Of a stretch of DNA of 64,000 nucleotides, positions 48,772-60,458 are shown piece after piece; the first letter of the stretch is position 1, and every line of letters starts with the position of its first letter. The position numbers were made by a program, and so were the translations under genes. This stretch comes from Calycina herbarum (Eukaryota > Ascomycota > Leotiomycetes > Helotiales > Pezizellaceae). The stretch is from NCBI GenBank assembly GCA_001414485.1, contig LLEY01000016.1, positions 372,001 to 436,000 of the forward strand, written 5' to 3'. Below the pieces are notes generated by a model that ran no database searches, was not told the DNA's origin, and was given only the letters and a program-made list of their open reading frames with translations.

Positions 48772-49741
48772 TGTTGGGGGATGTTTGAGTTGGTTGGTAG
48801 ATTGTTGGTTTGTTAGTGGTGGATACTTTGATAGGGAATGTTTGTTGTTGGAGTGGAGATGGTGGCTGGTATATATATTTATGGAGATGGTGGTTGAATA
48901 AGATGGAAAGTGGAGATGGGATGTGAGGAGAGAAAGCTGGACTTTTATAGGTTCTTCTGTTGGGGTGGGTGATTCATTCGGGGCTCAGATTGTGAATGTA
49001 GATACCTAAAGGTGGGTGATTCATGATGCTGAGAGCTCGTTGATATCAAATCAAAAATATCAATGTGATTCATGTTGCATTTGACTTCCATTCATTAGAA
49101 ATCGCCACACAAAATCTAGAAAACCTGATGAGTAGAAGGTTAGGATTCACATTTGAGGGTTCGAGCTCCACACCTCTGGTAACCGAGTTTACCCCTTGAT
49201 CACAATAATCTCCCAACAGTCGTAGTGAGGTTGTGATTTTATTTATTGAGAAATAATCAATTTCAAATAGAGGACCAGACATGCTTTCTCATTCGACAGG
49301 AATTTAGGAATTCGAGATCATAATGAGTACACGTTCAAACTCGAGGCATCTCATGTAACTTTTATGTTGATGTCATGTTTATTTCCTTATGTACAATCTG
49401 GAGTCAAAACTCGGTAGAAGGAAAACTCCACGACTGCTGTCTACTCAAATACAAAATGTGTTGGCAACAAAGTCGTTTATCCCAGTGGAAGTGGTAAAGG
49501 AGAACAAATGTTCATCCGCCACTCTCAACGAGCAACCGAGATAGTGGCGAACCACAATCCCAGTACCCCTTCAGGATTTGACTGCTTGCTTCTTGTCCAT
49601 TAACCATTGTTTTTAAAATAATCTTACATCCTCCACTCAACCCCCCAACGTTACATTTCCCCCAAAGGAGAATTCATCAGCCCCAATTTTCTCAGTGCTT
49701 TTATCGTGAGATCTCACCTTAAAATCCCCAGCTGCAAACCC
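48772..49741. other. Intergenic region
   Basis: The first 130 bp, upstream of the small gene, are G/T-rich on the + strand (C/A-rich on its coding strand). The remainder has no frame above 70 codons with an ATG that looks coding. Two B-box-like words (ggttcgagctcc at 49158, gttcaaactc at 49334) occur without a tRNA fold around them. Confidence 0.5.
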
Positions 49742-51938
49742 TCAGTCGGAATCCTCAATTGATCCATCATCATACTCTGATCCACCCAAAGAATCATCAT
49801 CATCCGAGTTCTCCCACTGCAACAAATTAGCATACGTTTTTCTCGTTGATTCAGGAACAGGGAGCAGTGAGTAAGGATGAAACTTGCTCCCGACCACTAA
49901 TAATAGGAGCTGAGAAAGGGGAACAAAAGGAAAAGTTGCTTACGGGACGTCTGTGACCCGGCAGGCCTGTATAATTAACGATTTGCCCGTTTGGCAGCAT
50001 TCTGTTAAAATTGACAAGCTGGAGGGGACTGTCCGGTCTTCGAACTTTGCGTCGACTGGAAGATTGAGAGACCTTGTTGTCCGTGTTTGCAACTTTGTCT
50101 TGACTAGTAGATTGAGAGACCTTGTTGTCTGTCATTACAACTTTGGTTTGGCTGCTGGTGCTAATAGGCTCCTCGTCTTCTGCCTCGTCATCTTCCTCCA
50201 TTTCTTCACGAAATCTCTCCTTTACCTTCTGTTCCGCCGTGGTTTTGCTTGCGCGTTGTGGTCGTGGGGAGGCTTGCGGTTGTGCAGGTGCGGGCTGAGA
50301 ATTGAAGCGAAGTTCAGAAGGGAAACTAGATGTTTGCGGGTTGGCTGGTGGCATTGTTCTCCTAATTGGCTGGTATGGTATATTCGCAGCTTGTTCGGTT
50401 TGGCGGAATTGATTGTGGTATTGGCCGGTCATTCCTAACGATTGAAAGTTGGCTTGATTTTGGATATCGGATCTTGTCGCTTCGCTACCGAGGGGGTCTT
50501 CCCAGCTGCTCTGTCTTCGGGGTGAGGGTGTCGGTGCTGGTCCAAGAGCGGGGGGTCCAAGAGCGGGGGGTCGTTGTGGTGGCTCAGAGGATTGAGGTGT
50601 AGAATTAGTTCGCTTACTCAATTTTAGTGCATCTACGAGTGTCAATAGAACTCGAGGTTTATTTTGAAATGTGGCTGACAAACCTTGTTGTTTTTGCCAA
50701 GGAGTATGAGCGTAAAGGCTTCCACGATTGTCCCCAAACCTATAGGTTTTGACAGGAGCGTTGTTAGGTTGTGGAGAATTGGAGACTAATGCGGGCAGTA
50801 CAACCTTTCTGGGTCGTCCACGTCGTTTGATTTCTTTCTCTGCGAAAGCTGCTGGAAGCTGCATGTTTGGAACTACAGAAGACACTGGGTTCGGGCTTGG
50901 CCCTTGAGTTTGGCGTGCAGTAGCTTGGATCCTTGGTCTGTTGACTTGACCCCCTGATGGCTGTGGGTAAGGGTATGGTGCTTGACGGAGACTTCCAGTG
51001 GAGGATTGGGTTCTGGATGGTGTGTAAGCTGAGGAAGAGGGAGGTCCGGGAACAGGTGGGATTTGCAAGTTGCGGTCCACTGCTGGATCAGCTGCTTGAG
51101 TTGTTTCTCGGCTAGGGATTCCAGTCGATTGATTTCTGGCTGTTGTTTTGGATTGATGTCGCTGAGTTGTACTTGGCCTCATGTCCTCAGTTTCAGATTC
51201 CGTGAAATATATTTCAACATCATCACGTTCTGGTTGTGGAGGTTTTGGGGTAGCTGAATCCCGCTCCATCTCTGCCATCATCTCCTTGAATGTCAGTTTA
51301 CCGTGCTTTGCAAGATATCTTCTTCTATGCAGCACAGTATTTGGATGCGGTACAGCTAAAGCGTGGAGTTGCGCCTCTGTACGTAGCTGTGAGGCCTCGG
51401 GGGTCACGACTGTTGATCAAACATATATCAGTTCTCTGAAGGATTCCTTGAGCAAAGGGCAGTCTCGAGTAAGCTCACCTTTTCCTTCACTGTCGAAGGT
51501 CGCGTCGCGGTTCAAGTGTGCTGTCCACCACACACACTCAATTTCATAGAAGCACTCCCAGATGTGATCTTCAGGTCCAATTCCCTCCAAGATGCTTTCA
51601 GGGTCCCTAGATAGCTTGCGAACCTCAGAAAGAACCTTTGGCAGTTTCGGATGGATCGTATGTGGATGCGCAAGAAGTCGAGTAAGCTCTAGGGGCTTAA
51701 CACCGCATTTGCGGCATTGAAGTTTGTCGAGTAATTGTTTCAGAACCTTGTTAACGCAGACGGTCCATTCTTTGTTGAGGATCTTCCGGATGTTGACAGT
51801 CTCTTCAGGGTCGTCGTCCTCCTCCTGCAATTCGATGAGGTGGGCGCAGAGATCGGTGAGGGTGGCAGAGCCAATGGTCTTATTGTCAAAGGATGGCTCC
51901 ATTCGGCCTCTCTCCGGCGGTACGTTGACGGCAGACAT
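49742..51938 (-). CDS. AT-hook protein with long disordered region (666 aa)
   Basis: Three exons: 51938-51479, 51409-49944 and 49816-49742. Introns are 69 bp (gtgagc..caacag) and 127 bp (gtaagc..ttgcag, gctaat branch). The start is the first ATG of the frame at 51938; the open frame runs further upstream but without ATG. Residues 1-155 look folded, with CRKCG at 75-79 and a Trp-rich stretch near 137. The rest is Pro/Gln/Ser-rich and likely disordered. A canonical AT-hook, KRRGRPRK, lies at 348-355. An acidic run (EEMEEDDEAEDEE) lies at about 555-567, a repeated TDNKVSQS at about 580-604, and the last 24 residues are mostly Asp, Glu, Ser and Gly. AT-hooks bind the minor groove of AT-rich DNA, so a nuclear chromatin or transcription role is likely. 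No orthologue name is claimed. Confidence 0.75.
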
Positions 51939-52824
51939 CGTGGCAGTGTCCTTGTTCGGTGGTTCGGGTTTGTGAGCAGCGGGTTGAGAAGGTAAAGTGG
52001 TGGTAGAGCGGCAGAGCGGCGAATCGGAGTAGGTTAACGCGAGCAAAGAGGGAATTTCTGGGTGGGGCAATAAAATTTAGACGCCAAAACTGCGCTATGA
52101 ACTAAGCGAGAAATTAAAATTGCATTGTCGTGACCAGGATTAGCGACTCACCAATTGGCCGATGTCTGTGAATGGTCAATTAAAGTTGAGTGAATTGAAG
52201 GTTGTTTCTTCTGTCTTTGTGGCTAAACAGTAGATTGCCTTCTGCGTGTTCTCTTGCTGGATTCTGACTTGAAATTAGCCGAGTGTAAATTTTAAAATTT
52301 ACCTTGCACCAGAAACAGACGGGGAAGACCAAAGCCAGCGACTCGAGTACCTTATGATCAAATAAGCTCGATATATTCGCCTCAATGAATGGAAAGGAGT
52401 CTCTGGCTTTTATTATGCCATCTTCTAAACGGGCACCTAATTAAAATGAGCCAAGAAATAAAATAATACGATTGGTATAAGAGTTCATTCCTTTATGGAA
52501 ATTATCATTGTCTTGGGTTCCCGGATCAAATATGCTGAACTTCTCAACAGAGAGTCAAATTCACTTGTCAACATTCGCAATGCAGTGCAGCTTTAGGATA
52601 TCAGCGGGTCAATATACTCGAGGTTCGAGCCAATAATATAATTAGCGCAGAAACAAACCTGATAAGCTATAACAAGGGTATAAAACTGCAATTTTAACCC
52701 CTCCTCTTAAGACGCGGGTGACTGAAGAGGAAAGATTAGCCAAAAACTCCCACGCAATAACGAGCATCACGCAGCAATGAATTTCTCACCTTGATCTTAA
52801 ATTTTGGATCAAGTACTACTTACA
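51939..52824. other. Intergenic region
   Basis: Includes the upstream region of the AT-hook gene. Composition is ordinary. I see no further coding frame, tRNA or repeat. The word ggttcgagcc at 52622 resembles a B box but lacks partner elements. Confidence 0.5.
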
Positions 52825-53061
52825 TCACACTTGGCGAGTTGATTCCACCATGTAGTCTGCTTCTCTAATCGCCAATATACCGAACATTCGTCCCTCATGG
52901 CGGACGATCAAAAGCCCTAAGCCAAGTTTCAAGTACCGTGTTCCCTCATACCTTTCATTCCTCTGGGTAATGTAATCCCTCGACATTTGTTTCAAGTTCG
53001 AGTATAGATTCCCTACTACTATGTCATACTGGGGAATCGGAGATCCAAATGGTTTCTCCAT
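52825..53061 (-). CDS. Uncertain small ORF (78 aa)
   Basis: ATG at 53061, 44 bp downstream of the Pop7 stop on the same strand. The peptide (MEKPFGSPIPQYDIVV..) is well mixed, with a hydrophobic stretch LKLGLGLLIV, and does not look like a shadow frame. It has no recognised motif and may be a single exon of an unrecognised gene or part of the Pop7 3' untranslated region. Confidence 0.25.
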   Translation of the reverse strand: MEKPFGSPIPQYDIVVGNLYSNLKQMSRDYITQRNERYEGTRYLKLGLGLLIVRHEGRMFGILAIREADYMVESTRQV

Positions 53062-53105
53062 CACTATTCCAGGGGTATCTTACTTTTAAAATGCACCGAG
53101 TCCAA

Positions 53106-53813
53106 TCAAACACCCTTCAACCTAACCCTCACCTCCAAGCAACTCGTCCTCCTAATCCTACTATCACTCTCCGCCCCAAAAACCTCTTCCTCGCCTTTAA
53201 CAACAACATCATCAATAGTACCCACACTCTTCGTCCGTATCCTAACTACAAACTCCTCACCATTCCCTTCATTCTGTAGCCAAGCAGCAACACTGAGAAG
53301 CTTCGGAATCGCCCTCCCGGTAGCTTGTAATATTACTTCCTTACCCTGACCCCTTCTTTTAACATTCTCTTCTACTTTTTTCAAGAATTCTCCGTCATTT
53401 TCGTTCATTAATCCGCGCAGTTCCTCAGTTTTATCTTTTGCGTGTCCTCGATCGTTCCCTCGGCGGTTATTGTGGGCTTTCTGTTGGGAGGAATTGGAGA
53501 AGCGGTTTTCGATTCCAGCGAGGTAGTGGCGGACGCGTTTGGTGGTTGCGATGAAGTGGGAGTCTGCTTTGACGTAGATTATTTTTGGGGCAGTGGAGGA
53601 TGCTGAGTATGGCGAGGAGACCGGAGGGTGGAGGAGGGGTCTTTTGACTATTCTATGGCCTATAGAGAGGTTAGAACGAAACAATTGAGGGGATGAGGGG
53701 TACGGACTATCTGGGACGCGGGGAAGCTTTTTGTGATTCGGTTTTTGTTTCTCCGCAGGTTCTGACGGGGATTGCGGAGAGTTTTCCGTGGCTGACACTG
53801 TTGGCAATGCCAT
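53106..53813 (-). CDS. POP7: RNase P/MRP protein subunit Pop7 (Rpp20)
   Basis: Single exon, 235 residues, start ATG at 53811-53813. Residues 77-103 (KIIYVKADSHFIATTKRVRHY) and 158-204 (GKEVILQATGRAIPKLLSVA, then FVVRIRTKSVGTIDDVV) carry the Alba-like fold of Pop7/Rpp20. The AxGRAIxK loop is the hallmark. A disordered linker (105-150) separates the halves, and the N-terminal 75 residues are Pro/Ser-rich. In family members this subunit pairs with Pop6 on the P3 domain of the RNA in RNase P (tRNA 5' maturation) and RNase MRP (rRNA processing); it acts in the nucleolus/nucleus. It is longer than yeast Pop7 (140) because of the N-terminal tail and linker. It shares an upstream region with the Rogdi-like gene. 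Confidence 0.88.
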   Translation of the reverse strand: MALPTVSATENSPQSPSEPAEKQKPNHKKLPRVPDSPYPSSPQLFRSNLSIGHRIVKRPLLHPPVSSPYSASSTAPKIIYVKADSHFIATTKRVRHYLAGIENRFSNSSQQKAHNNRRGNDRGHAKDKTEELRGLMNENDGEFLKKVEENVKRRGQGKEVILQATGRAIPKLLSVAAWLQNEGNGEEFVVRIRTKSVGTIDDVVVKGEEEVFGAESDSRIRRTSCLEVRVRLKGV

Positions 53814-54023
53814 ATTTAATACCGTGAGGCTCTATACCTGCAACTGAATCGATTATTCTGGTGTTCTTAAGCCTGGGATGAAGCTATCGTGAACCGCAAG
53901 GCTGATGTTGTCGCGCCGGCAAAACCTCGGTGCTGGAATGACCCGAGAGCTCCCCCAGATTTTGGTGACCTCTCCACTCAATTAACGATACATACTGGAT
54001 ACATATTAACCCCTACCTTCGTT
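53814..54023. promoter_or_regulatory. Short divergent promoter region, Pop7 / Rogdi-like
   Basis: The 210 bp between two head-to-head start codons must hold both promoters and 5' leaders. I see no canonical TATA box. An in-frame open stretch precedes the Rogdi-like ATG but begins without ATG. Confidence 0.5.
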
Positions 54024-55122
54024 ATGACAACTGCAATATTTCCATATATTCAAGCTGATGAGCTTAAGAAGGCAGAAGACGAATCTACCGTAGGTACATG
54101 CCATGTCATATTCCCACAGGAAGAACAGGTATAGCAGAGCTCTACTGACATGCCACCAGGCTCGAGAACTTTCATGGCTCCTTGAGAACCTCCAAGAGAA
54201 GCTTGCGGAATTCAAAGCGGGCTTAGAAGACTGTTATGCGCTACTTGCGCCTACGGAGGACCCGGAATCTTCCACACTGGTGATATCGTCTTCGAAGAGT
54301 GAGCTGGTCAAAGGACATGTTACGAGGGTTGGCACGAGGATTGTTAAGGGAGTGAGTAGAAAGAGATATATCTTCCCTTGAACCCTTCAGTGCAGTGTTC
54401 AATGCTAAGAATTGCCTTCATAGTCCCTCCAGCTAAAACTCAAGACTCTCCCACCACTCCACCTCAAACTCTCCGAAGCTCACCCTCTTGTCCTCCCTCA
54501 ATTGACCCACCTCCGAACACTCCTAAATAGCGCCCTCGACTGTGTTGACATAACGCGATGGACAGGCGACCGACATTCAGCACCATTCATAACCTCCCAA
54601 CTCCACCTCCTCCACTCCATCCTCCTCGAAGCCCAAGGGGTCCTCACCGGTCCCTCCCTCACGGCCCCTCGGCCAGGAACTGCAAACCCACTACCAGTCG
54701 CACCACGAACAAGCGGAGAAGCAGGGAACGAACATAACCCACCTTGGTACGAATGTATAGTAGATACACAAACCTTTGCTCCAGCTCTTCCACCAACACT
54801 CTCCCTTCATCTCATTCCCACGTCCTCGTCCCTCATACTCACTATACGGGTTCTTGAGCCTACTGCTGCTCCGCCATCTGCGTTCAATAAGTTTGCGCAT
54901 GCGATTGGGATTCAGAGACGGTTGGAGCATGATGAGATGGATGGGTTGTTTATGTGGAAGGGCGAGGAGGTGCGGGTGAAGGAGAAGGTTAGGGTGGAGA
55001 GCGGTGGTGATCCTGTCCTTTTGGTGCTGGGAGTGAAGCTTCAGAGTTTGGAAAAGGCTATTGAAGCCAGTAGGTGTAATTTGAGGCTTGTACTAGGTTT
55101 GGGCGCAGAAGAGGACGATTGA
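54024..55122 (+). CDS. Rogdi/Rav2-like V-ATPase assembly factor (318 aa)
   Basis: Three exons: 54024-54089, 54160-54351 and 54424-55122. Introns are 70 bp (gtaggt..caccag) and 72 bp (gtgagt..catag). All junctions are phase 0. Residues 23-86 hold the family signature: ARELSWLLENLQEKLAEFKA, a LAP stretch, STLVISSSKSE, and VTRVGTRIVKG. This continues across the second intron into a LQLKLKTLPPL stretch, which fixes the acceptor. The C-terminal part has FNKFAHAIGI and ends with a helix LQSLEKAIEASRCNLRLV. Rogdi-family proteins correspond to yeast Rav2, a subunit of the RAVE complex that promotes assembly of V1 on Vo of the vacuolar H+-ATPase; it acts at the cytosolic face. The start is the first ATG of the frame and gives an N-terminus of the usual length. 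No damage is seen. Confidence 0.85.
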
Positions 55123-55175
55123 GTGTCGTTGATGCTATCCATTCCATCAATCTTTGTACTTTTGGGTATAGGAAG

Positions 55176-55490
55176 ATGAGGCTGAGATATACGGGAAACT
55201 TAATTTGCATGTCAATTCCGACCGGTAATTTCCAGACCATAGGTCAGCCATTTATCCAGCTCTCGGGCACAAATGAGTCAGCCAATGAGCTCAAACCAGT
55301 ACAGGAAAGCAGTAACCTCTCCACCTTCTTTGAGCCCCGCAACCGACCGCGAAATCCAATATATGAAGATCCAAAACAAGAAGACAAGCGGGCTCGAGAC
55401 CTCTTAGTAGACAAACTCAAAGAGTTCCTTTCTTGCTTTACTGATACGCGTCAAACGAGAGTCATCGTTCCTATCCCCATGGAGAGATAA
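55176..55490 (+). CDS. Uncertain small ORF (104 aa)
   Basis: First ATG at 55176; a second at 55209. The C-terminal half is hydrophilic with a charged helix (EDKRARDLLVDKLKEFLSC). It lies 53 bp beyond the Rogdi-like stop, so it could be its 3' untranslated region. No family recognised. Confidence 0.25.
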   Translation: MRLRYTGNLICMSIPTGNFQTIGQPFIQLSGTNESANELKPVQESSNLSTFFEPRNRPRNPIYEDPKQEDKRARDLLVDKLKEFLSCFTDTRQTRVIVPIPMER

Positions 55491-58425
55491 ACTACTTGAG
55501 CATCATCCTCCTGGGGTTACATCGACCCGAAATCTAAGAGACGTGAGTGGGAGTCGTCAGATGATTCTTTCGAGGAAAGAGAGTATGCTTCTTATATCGC
55601 ACTTGGAACGAAAAATGAGCAGACACGCGGCGGAAGCCAAGACCAAAGAAGGAACAAGATAAGAATTGGAGGAAGATGGTGCGACGGGAGGCGAGAAGCA
55701 AATGAGCAAAGCCAGTCGAAGCAAAGTTAGGAAGACAAATGAAAGCATTACAGTGTTTCTGTCAGGCGTGTCGTGTCGCATTGCTGGCATACCACCGGAA
55801 ACTGAGACTCTGGTTCCAGGATTTTTCACATAGATTGTTCTACATCTTAATTTTCCCCTATTGCTAAATTTTTCTTTGTCGATTTCTACTTTGTTGTCGA
55901 ATCTTTGAAACATTCGGATTCTTCACGTGGTTTAGTACGTAGGTGGACCTGAGGATGATTATTTGGCTTTCTTCTCTTCTCTGGCAAATGGCGGCGCTTG
56001 TGGACTATTGTGACATGCAAGGAAAGAATTGCAAAACACTAGACTCAACATAGCTGATGGAGTTGCGTTGGAACTTCATTTCCAAAAAGTTCTGGTAATA
56101 TTTAGACCTCTATGTGGGAAAGGTGTTTGTTTACTCACTCCAACTGTCTGCCAGTCTCTGGTGGTAGCTGATGTTTTTTCTAGCCCTATCCGTTATGGTT
56201 CTCTCTAGACTGGGAATAATGAACTTCGAAATGGCCTCTCAGAACTAATACGATTGCCACCGCTGTTGTAACCAAAGATAGCTTACAACAGCAGTTAGCC
56301 TCCTCGACCGGGACTGTTGGCTTTGCTACCTTCTTACTTTATGTACTACATTTAAGCGTAATGCCCTGTCTTTCAGGGGGTACTGCTTCTTCTCTTCCTC
56401 AGGCATGAAGGGGTTTTTATTGAAGCAGTTACGAATGGTGATTCGTTATTCAAGAGCCGTGGCAGGATTCAAATAGAGATTTGGCGGAAGCTTGTCTGGG
56501 CAGAGTCTTATACTAACATTCTTTTACAACTCACACACTTCCCTATTCAATTCAAGTCTCCCTCTATCTAAGGCTCTTTTATCTAGCCTCAAGATACTTG
56601 CTATGTCGTGTGTTGAGAAATACATAAGTGAATTTCGAGCTAACGATGTTATAGGACTATCACTGAAGTCTTGCAAATTCGGTCTCTTGGGGAGTCGCAA
56701 GTCTGGGAGAAGATACCACTAGTGGCAGTGAATCCTAAGCAAAGCGGAGTGTAGGAATGAGGGTTTAAAGCCGGCGGCCATGTAGTAAAAGCCTAGCTTA
56801 GAGACAATCCAGCTGTGGTTCCTCTAATTGACCCTCAGACCTGGTGGACGAGAGCGGAAAGCGAGGAACATAAATACTTTCAAAGTTTCTTCTTCGCTGA
56901 TTGGCAGTTCTTCATTTGATTCCCCCTTGATGATTAGCTACACCTATTTCAACGTCGAATACTATCTCACTGTCTAAAGTCCTAAACGTTCAGATGAAAA
57001 AGTGAAAGCTTATCAGAAGATGACCAATGATGAACTATTCCGTAGCTGATTATTGCTAGTTAGTAGAAGATTTTGGTTAAGTAAAAGTGATGGAGGTTTG
57101 GCCTTTGGCTCTTTCCGAAGTAATGTTTAAGCGAGGTGCTATCCTATTAGGTGATCCTCTTCTTGTTGTACTACAGTGATTCTTATCATTTATATAGAAG
57201 GTGGGTATTTGGTTCTCTTGGTACCTTCCTCAAAGCATATATACTTGAAGCTTGTAAAGGATGGCTAGCCATTGATCCTATGTTATCTTTAATTTGTAAA
57301 ATTCGGATTTATTCTAGTTATGGTCTCTTACCAGGGTTCTTTCACGTGGTGCAATTTGTCTTTTCTGGGAGTAGCTTCATAAAAAGTGGCCAGAAAAGGG
57401 GTTGTCTTTGAACTCTGTATATAATCGTTGATGAAAACAAGGAGTAGAAACGGTTCTAGAAATAATGGTGACAAGGAGGATACTAAAAGACCTAGTGTTC
57501 TTTCCATTGAAGAGCTCTTCTCTCTAGGCGCCTAACTAAACCTTATGTTGATGGTTCTGAACTCCGGCAAGCCTACCAGATATCTAGATACTCAACCAAT
57601 TCTTTTGGAGATGAGAAATATCTCAAAAACGCAAGTCAGCTAAGAACCCAAAGGCAATGTACCAATTGCATGTATCTCACAGATAAGATATAGTAAACCT
57701 GACAAGAGCTCTTTGAAACTTGGGTTGAATTTAAAACAAATGCAGGACGTTCTAAAACTTTCACTTAAGAAAAATTAGTCTAAACAATTCTCACTCAGTA
57801 TCTTTCATGGTACCATATCTCAGCTTATCGGCGAAACCACAAGTTTTATGTTATTAAAATTCTTAAACAGCACCTTGGTTTAGATGTTTTCTTAATCTCT
57901 GCTCTATACCATTCACACTTGCACTATTCATTCCTTCCTCCCTTCCTCCTTTCCAAATTTTAACTGAGAAAATGTACTCACTTACCGATGGGTTGTTCAC
58001 AGCTTGAGCCAAACCACTTACTTTAAAACTAAGTTCTTTTTGTAAGATTGCAAGATGTTCTCTCTCTATATTAGTGCTAAGCAATTAAGTCTAAGACGAG
58101 GGACTTATAACCAAACGTCGCTACTTAAGAACCACTTTTCAGATTTGTATTTAGCTTCTCGGACCTCAAGCATAAAAGAATAATCTCGTGATTAGTAAAA
58201 TATCACGGCCCACAATTAACACGCATTCCCACCCTCTCTCTATTGAGAAAATTGTGGGATGAGAAACACACGACTTCGCGTTTACTCCTGGAAAATGACT
58301 TGTAGGATCCAGCGGTATCTTCTAGCTAGACAAAGAGAAATATGATTCAAATTTGGGCGTCATGTCTGTCTGCCCCCGAAATCAGAGTTGACTTCAAAAA
58401 ACACCAAAATTCGGAATCTCGTTGA
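55491..58425. other. Gene-poor DNA of ordinary composition
   Basis: Only short frames, none with convincing motifs or splice structure. Near 56955-57005, on the minus strand, the sequence resembles the intron-end/exon-start module seen repeatedly at 60.2-63.5 kb (cacttttcatctgaacgttt on that strand). It may be the most distant decayed copy. Confidence 0.4.
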
Positions 58426-58830
58426 TCAATTTGAGATAATTGTAATGGTCCTCTGACAAGCTATAGTAGTGTGCGGCAGTCTTCCTATCAATTCGCGCCC
58501 GATATCTTCTCCGGAGGGACGATGCTCGATGACGAATCGACGATTGACTTCAACTTGGCGAGGTACCTTGCATTGTTGAAATTTGGGCGTGGCTAAAGCT
58601 TCATTACCCTTGACATCAACTTCAAGCAGTCTATCGTGAAGACACATGATATCTAGGCCGTGTGAAAAGCCCCATGCTGCCATGCCGTTAGTTGGAATTG
58701 GGCTGGAACGACGATTTAAGAGAGCCTGTACATGTAAAACTTCACAACTTAACTCTATTTGAGTACGATTCGTATAACAATTGCCTTGAGAACATGATAA
58801 ACAGTTCGAAAGGGCTAGTGAAAACTTCAT
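58426..58830 (-). CDS. Hypothetical protein (134 aa)
   Basis: ATG at 58828-58830, stop TGA. The C-terminal two thirds (LLEVDVKGNEALATPKFQQC, RQVEVNRRFVIEHRPSGEDI, IGRELIGRLPHTTI) reads like a conserved globular domain rather than a chance frame. The N-terminus (MKFSLALSNCLSCSQG) is less convincing, and the true start may be an exon I cannot place. No family recognised. Confidence 0.35.
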   Translation of the reverse strand: MKFSLALSNCLSCSQGNCYTNRTQIELSCEVLHVQALLNRRSSPIPTNGMAAWGFSHGLDIMCLHDRLLEVDVKGNEALATPKFQQCKVPRQVEVNRRFVIEHRPSGEDIGRELIGRLPHTTIACQRTITIISN

Positions 58831-59029
58831 TACGAACGACGACTTGTGAAGTACGATATGCCTCCAGAAATAGAGGCGAAACTCTTATATATATAAGACG
58901 TTCACTTGCCAGCATCTGCCGACTACAGGCTTCAACTCTCGCTTCAAATGATGACTTTCCTAGACCCGAATCTAGACAACCTTCCGCTAAGTCAAATATA
59001 TTTGTCTCAGAGACCTTCGGTAAGACCTA

Positions 59030-59758
59030 CGACGATTTTCCAGACCTATAAATATCGCTGACAAGTTTTCCTCAAGACAAATGAATATCTCCGAGAACTT
59101 CTCCGTGGTTTTACAGCTACACCTCGAGACCTTTAAATACTTCTAACACTTAACAAATATGTCCGAGACCTTCCCGGAGACCTGTAATATTCTAAGACAT
59201 ATAAGCATATTCGAAACCGTCTCCGAGACCTCTAACTAAATTCCCAGATACGTATATAGTTCTCGGAGAAAATAGCGAGAAGAAATATAACTCGGATATA
59301 TATAGCTCGGACATATGCAGCTCGGAGCAAATACTGTCGGAGAAAATACTCTCGGAAATACTTTCGAATATACTTCGGATATGTCTCTGTATTCTCCTCG
59401 GATGTAATATCACTTCTGAATACTCGGAAATAATACTTTACTCGGAAAAAATATTACTTCGGACTTTACTTAGATACTATCTCTTTCGAGAGTATACTTT
59501 TTTTAGCGATATTATTTTACCTTACTCTACTCCGATATATCATTGTACTTCAGAAACGTTAACTCTCGGAAATAAGTATATTTGAACTTCGGATTTCGTT
59601 TCTTTGCTTAGGCTTCTTATTTAGAGATTCATCTCTTAGATTTATTTCTTTACTCTAGTTTATTTCCTCTCTTAATTATCTCGCCATTTTAACTTTCGGA
59701 AATACTTGCCTCGGAAATAAATATCTCCGAAGTTCAGATTTGCTTCACTCGGTTATAG
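59030..59758. repeat. Irregular array of CTCGGA words with strand switch
   Basis: From about 59260 to 59758 there are ten exact CTCGGA words, many followed by (ga)aaata or atata, plus TTCGGA/CTCCGA variants, at 10-60 bp spacing. From 59080 to 59230 the exact words are in the other orientation (TCCGAG, three copies, two followed by ACCT). No open frame fits the region. It resembles a decayed minisatellite or a binding-site cluster rather than a gene. Confidence 0.6.
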
Positions 59759-60060
59759 TGTTACGACTCGACGAGGGTTAGAATGTCGTAGAGAACTCTT
59801 AGAGTATATAATATAAGTAGTAAAACCGCGGCTACGAGTCTATGTTTTTATATAAACGCAGAATAGCGCCGCTATATATATTAATAGCTATAGCTTAATA
59901 TCTTTTTCAGTACTTTAAATATAAAATATATAATTAATTAAATATTCTAGATAAATATTTTAGACTTATTAGTCTATTAGCTACTGAATAGTATATATAA
60001 TATATACAATTAATTAAATATTCTAGAATTATTAGTTTATTAAAGTCTAAAAAGTATATG
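59759..60060. repeat. RIP-mutated repeat remnant, possibly LTR-like
   Basis: Begins TGTTACGACTC, similar to LTR starts in this window, and is TA-rich. A direct repeat of aattaattaaatattctaga occurs at about 59931 and 60008. The right boundary and a target duplication cannot be defined. Confidence 0.35.
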
Positions 60061-60458
60061 CCATTTCCTCCCTTTTTTGGTTAACTATGCTTTCCGCCCC
60101 TTTAAGACGCTCAAGCATTCTATCCACAAGACTAAATATTCCATCTACATGCAGAAAAATCTGACTTGAGCTATTCCTTCAAATATCTTGTCACCGAAAA
60201 CAAAACCACCTTCGAAACTTATATATAATTCAGATTCTAGTTGTACGTAGTAAAAGAAAAGAGAAGGCGGCTTTTAATACCAGTCTTTCTAAGCATTCAG
60301 ACAATAAAAGAGCAGCTGGACTCGGTTTCTCAGCTGTAACTGACGGTTCAACTGGACATCGAACCATCCGGACGAACGTGAACAGAAGGTGTACTGACTA
60401 ACTCCTGTACTTCTTCGGAATCTAAATCTCACGAGTTTGCGAACAGCGTGAACACAAA

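Noticed and set aside
49155..49170. B-box-like word ggttcgagctcc as a possible tRNA or SINE
   Set aside because: No A box at the right distance and no cloverleaf with a 7-bp acceptor stem; the same applies to 49334 and 52622.
54691..54979. Frames overlapping the Rogdi-like exon 3 on both strands
   Set aside because: Shadows; the exon frame joins two upstream exons in phase and carries the family signature.
57151..57411. 86-codon + strand frame with hydrophobic stretches
   Set aside because: No recognisable motif, no splice context and unlikely residue mix; treated as chance.
59260..59758. CTCGGA array as a CRISPR array
   Set aside because: Eukaryotic context, repeat unit only six bases, irregular spacing and no uniform spacers.
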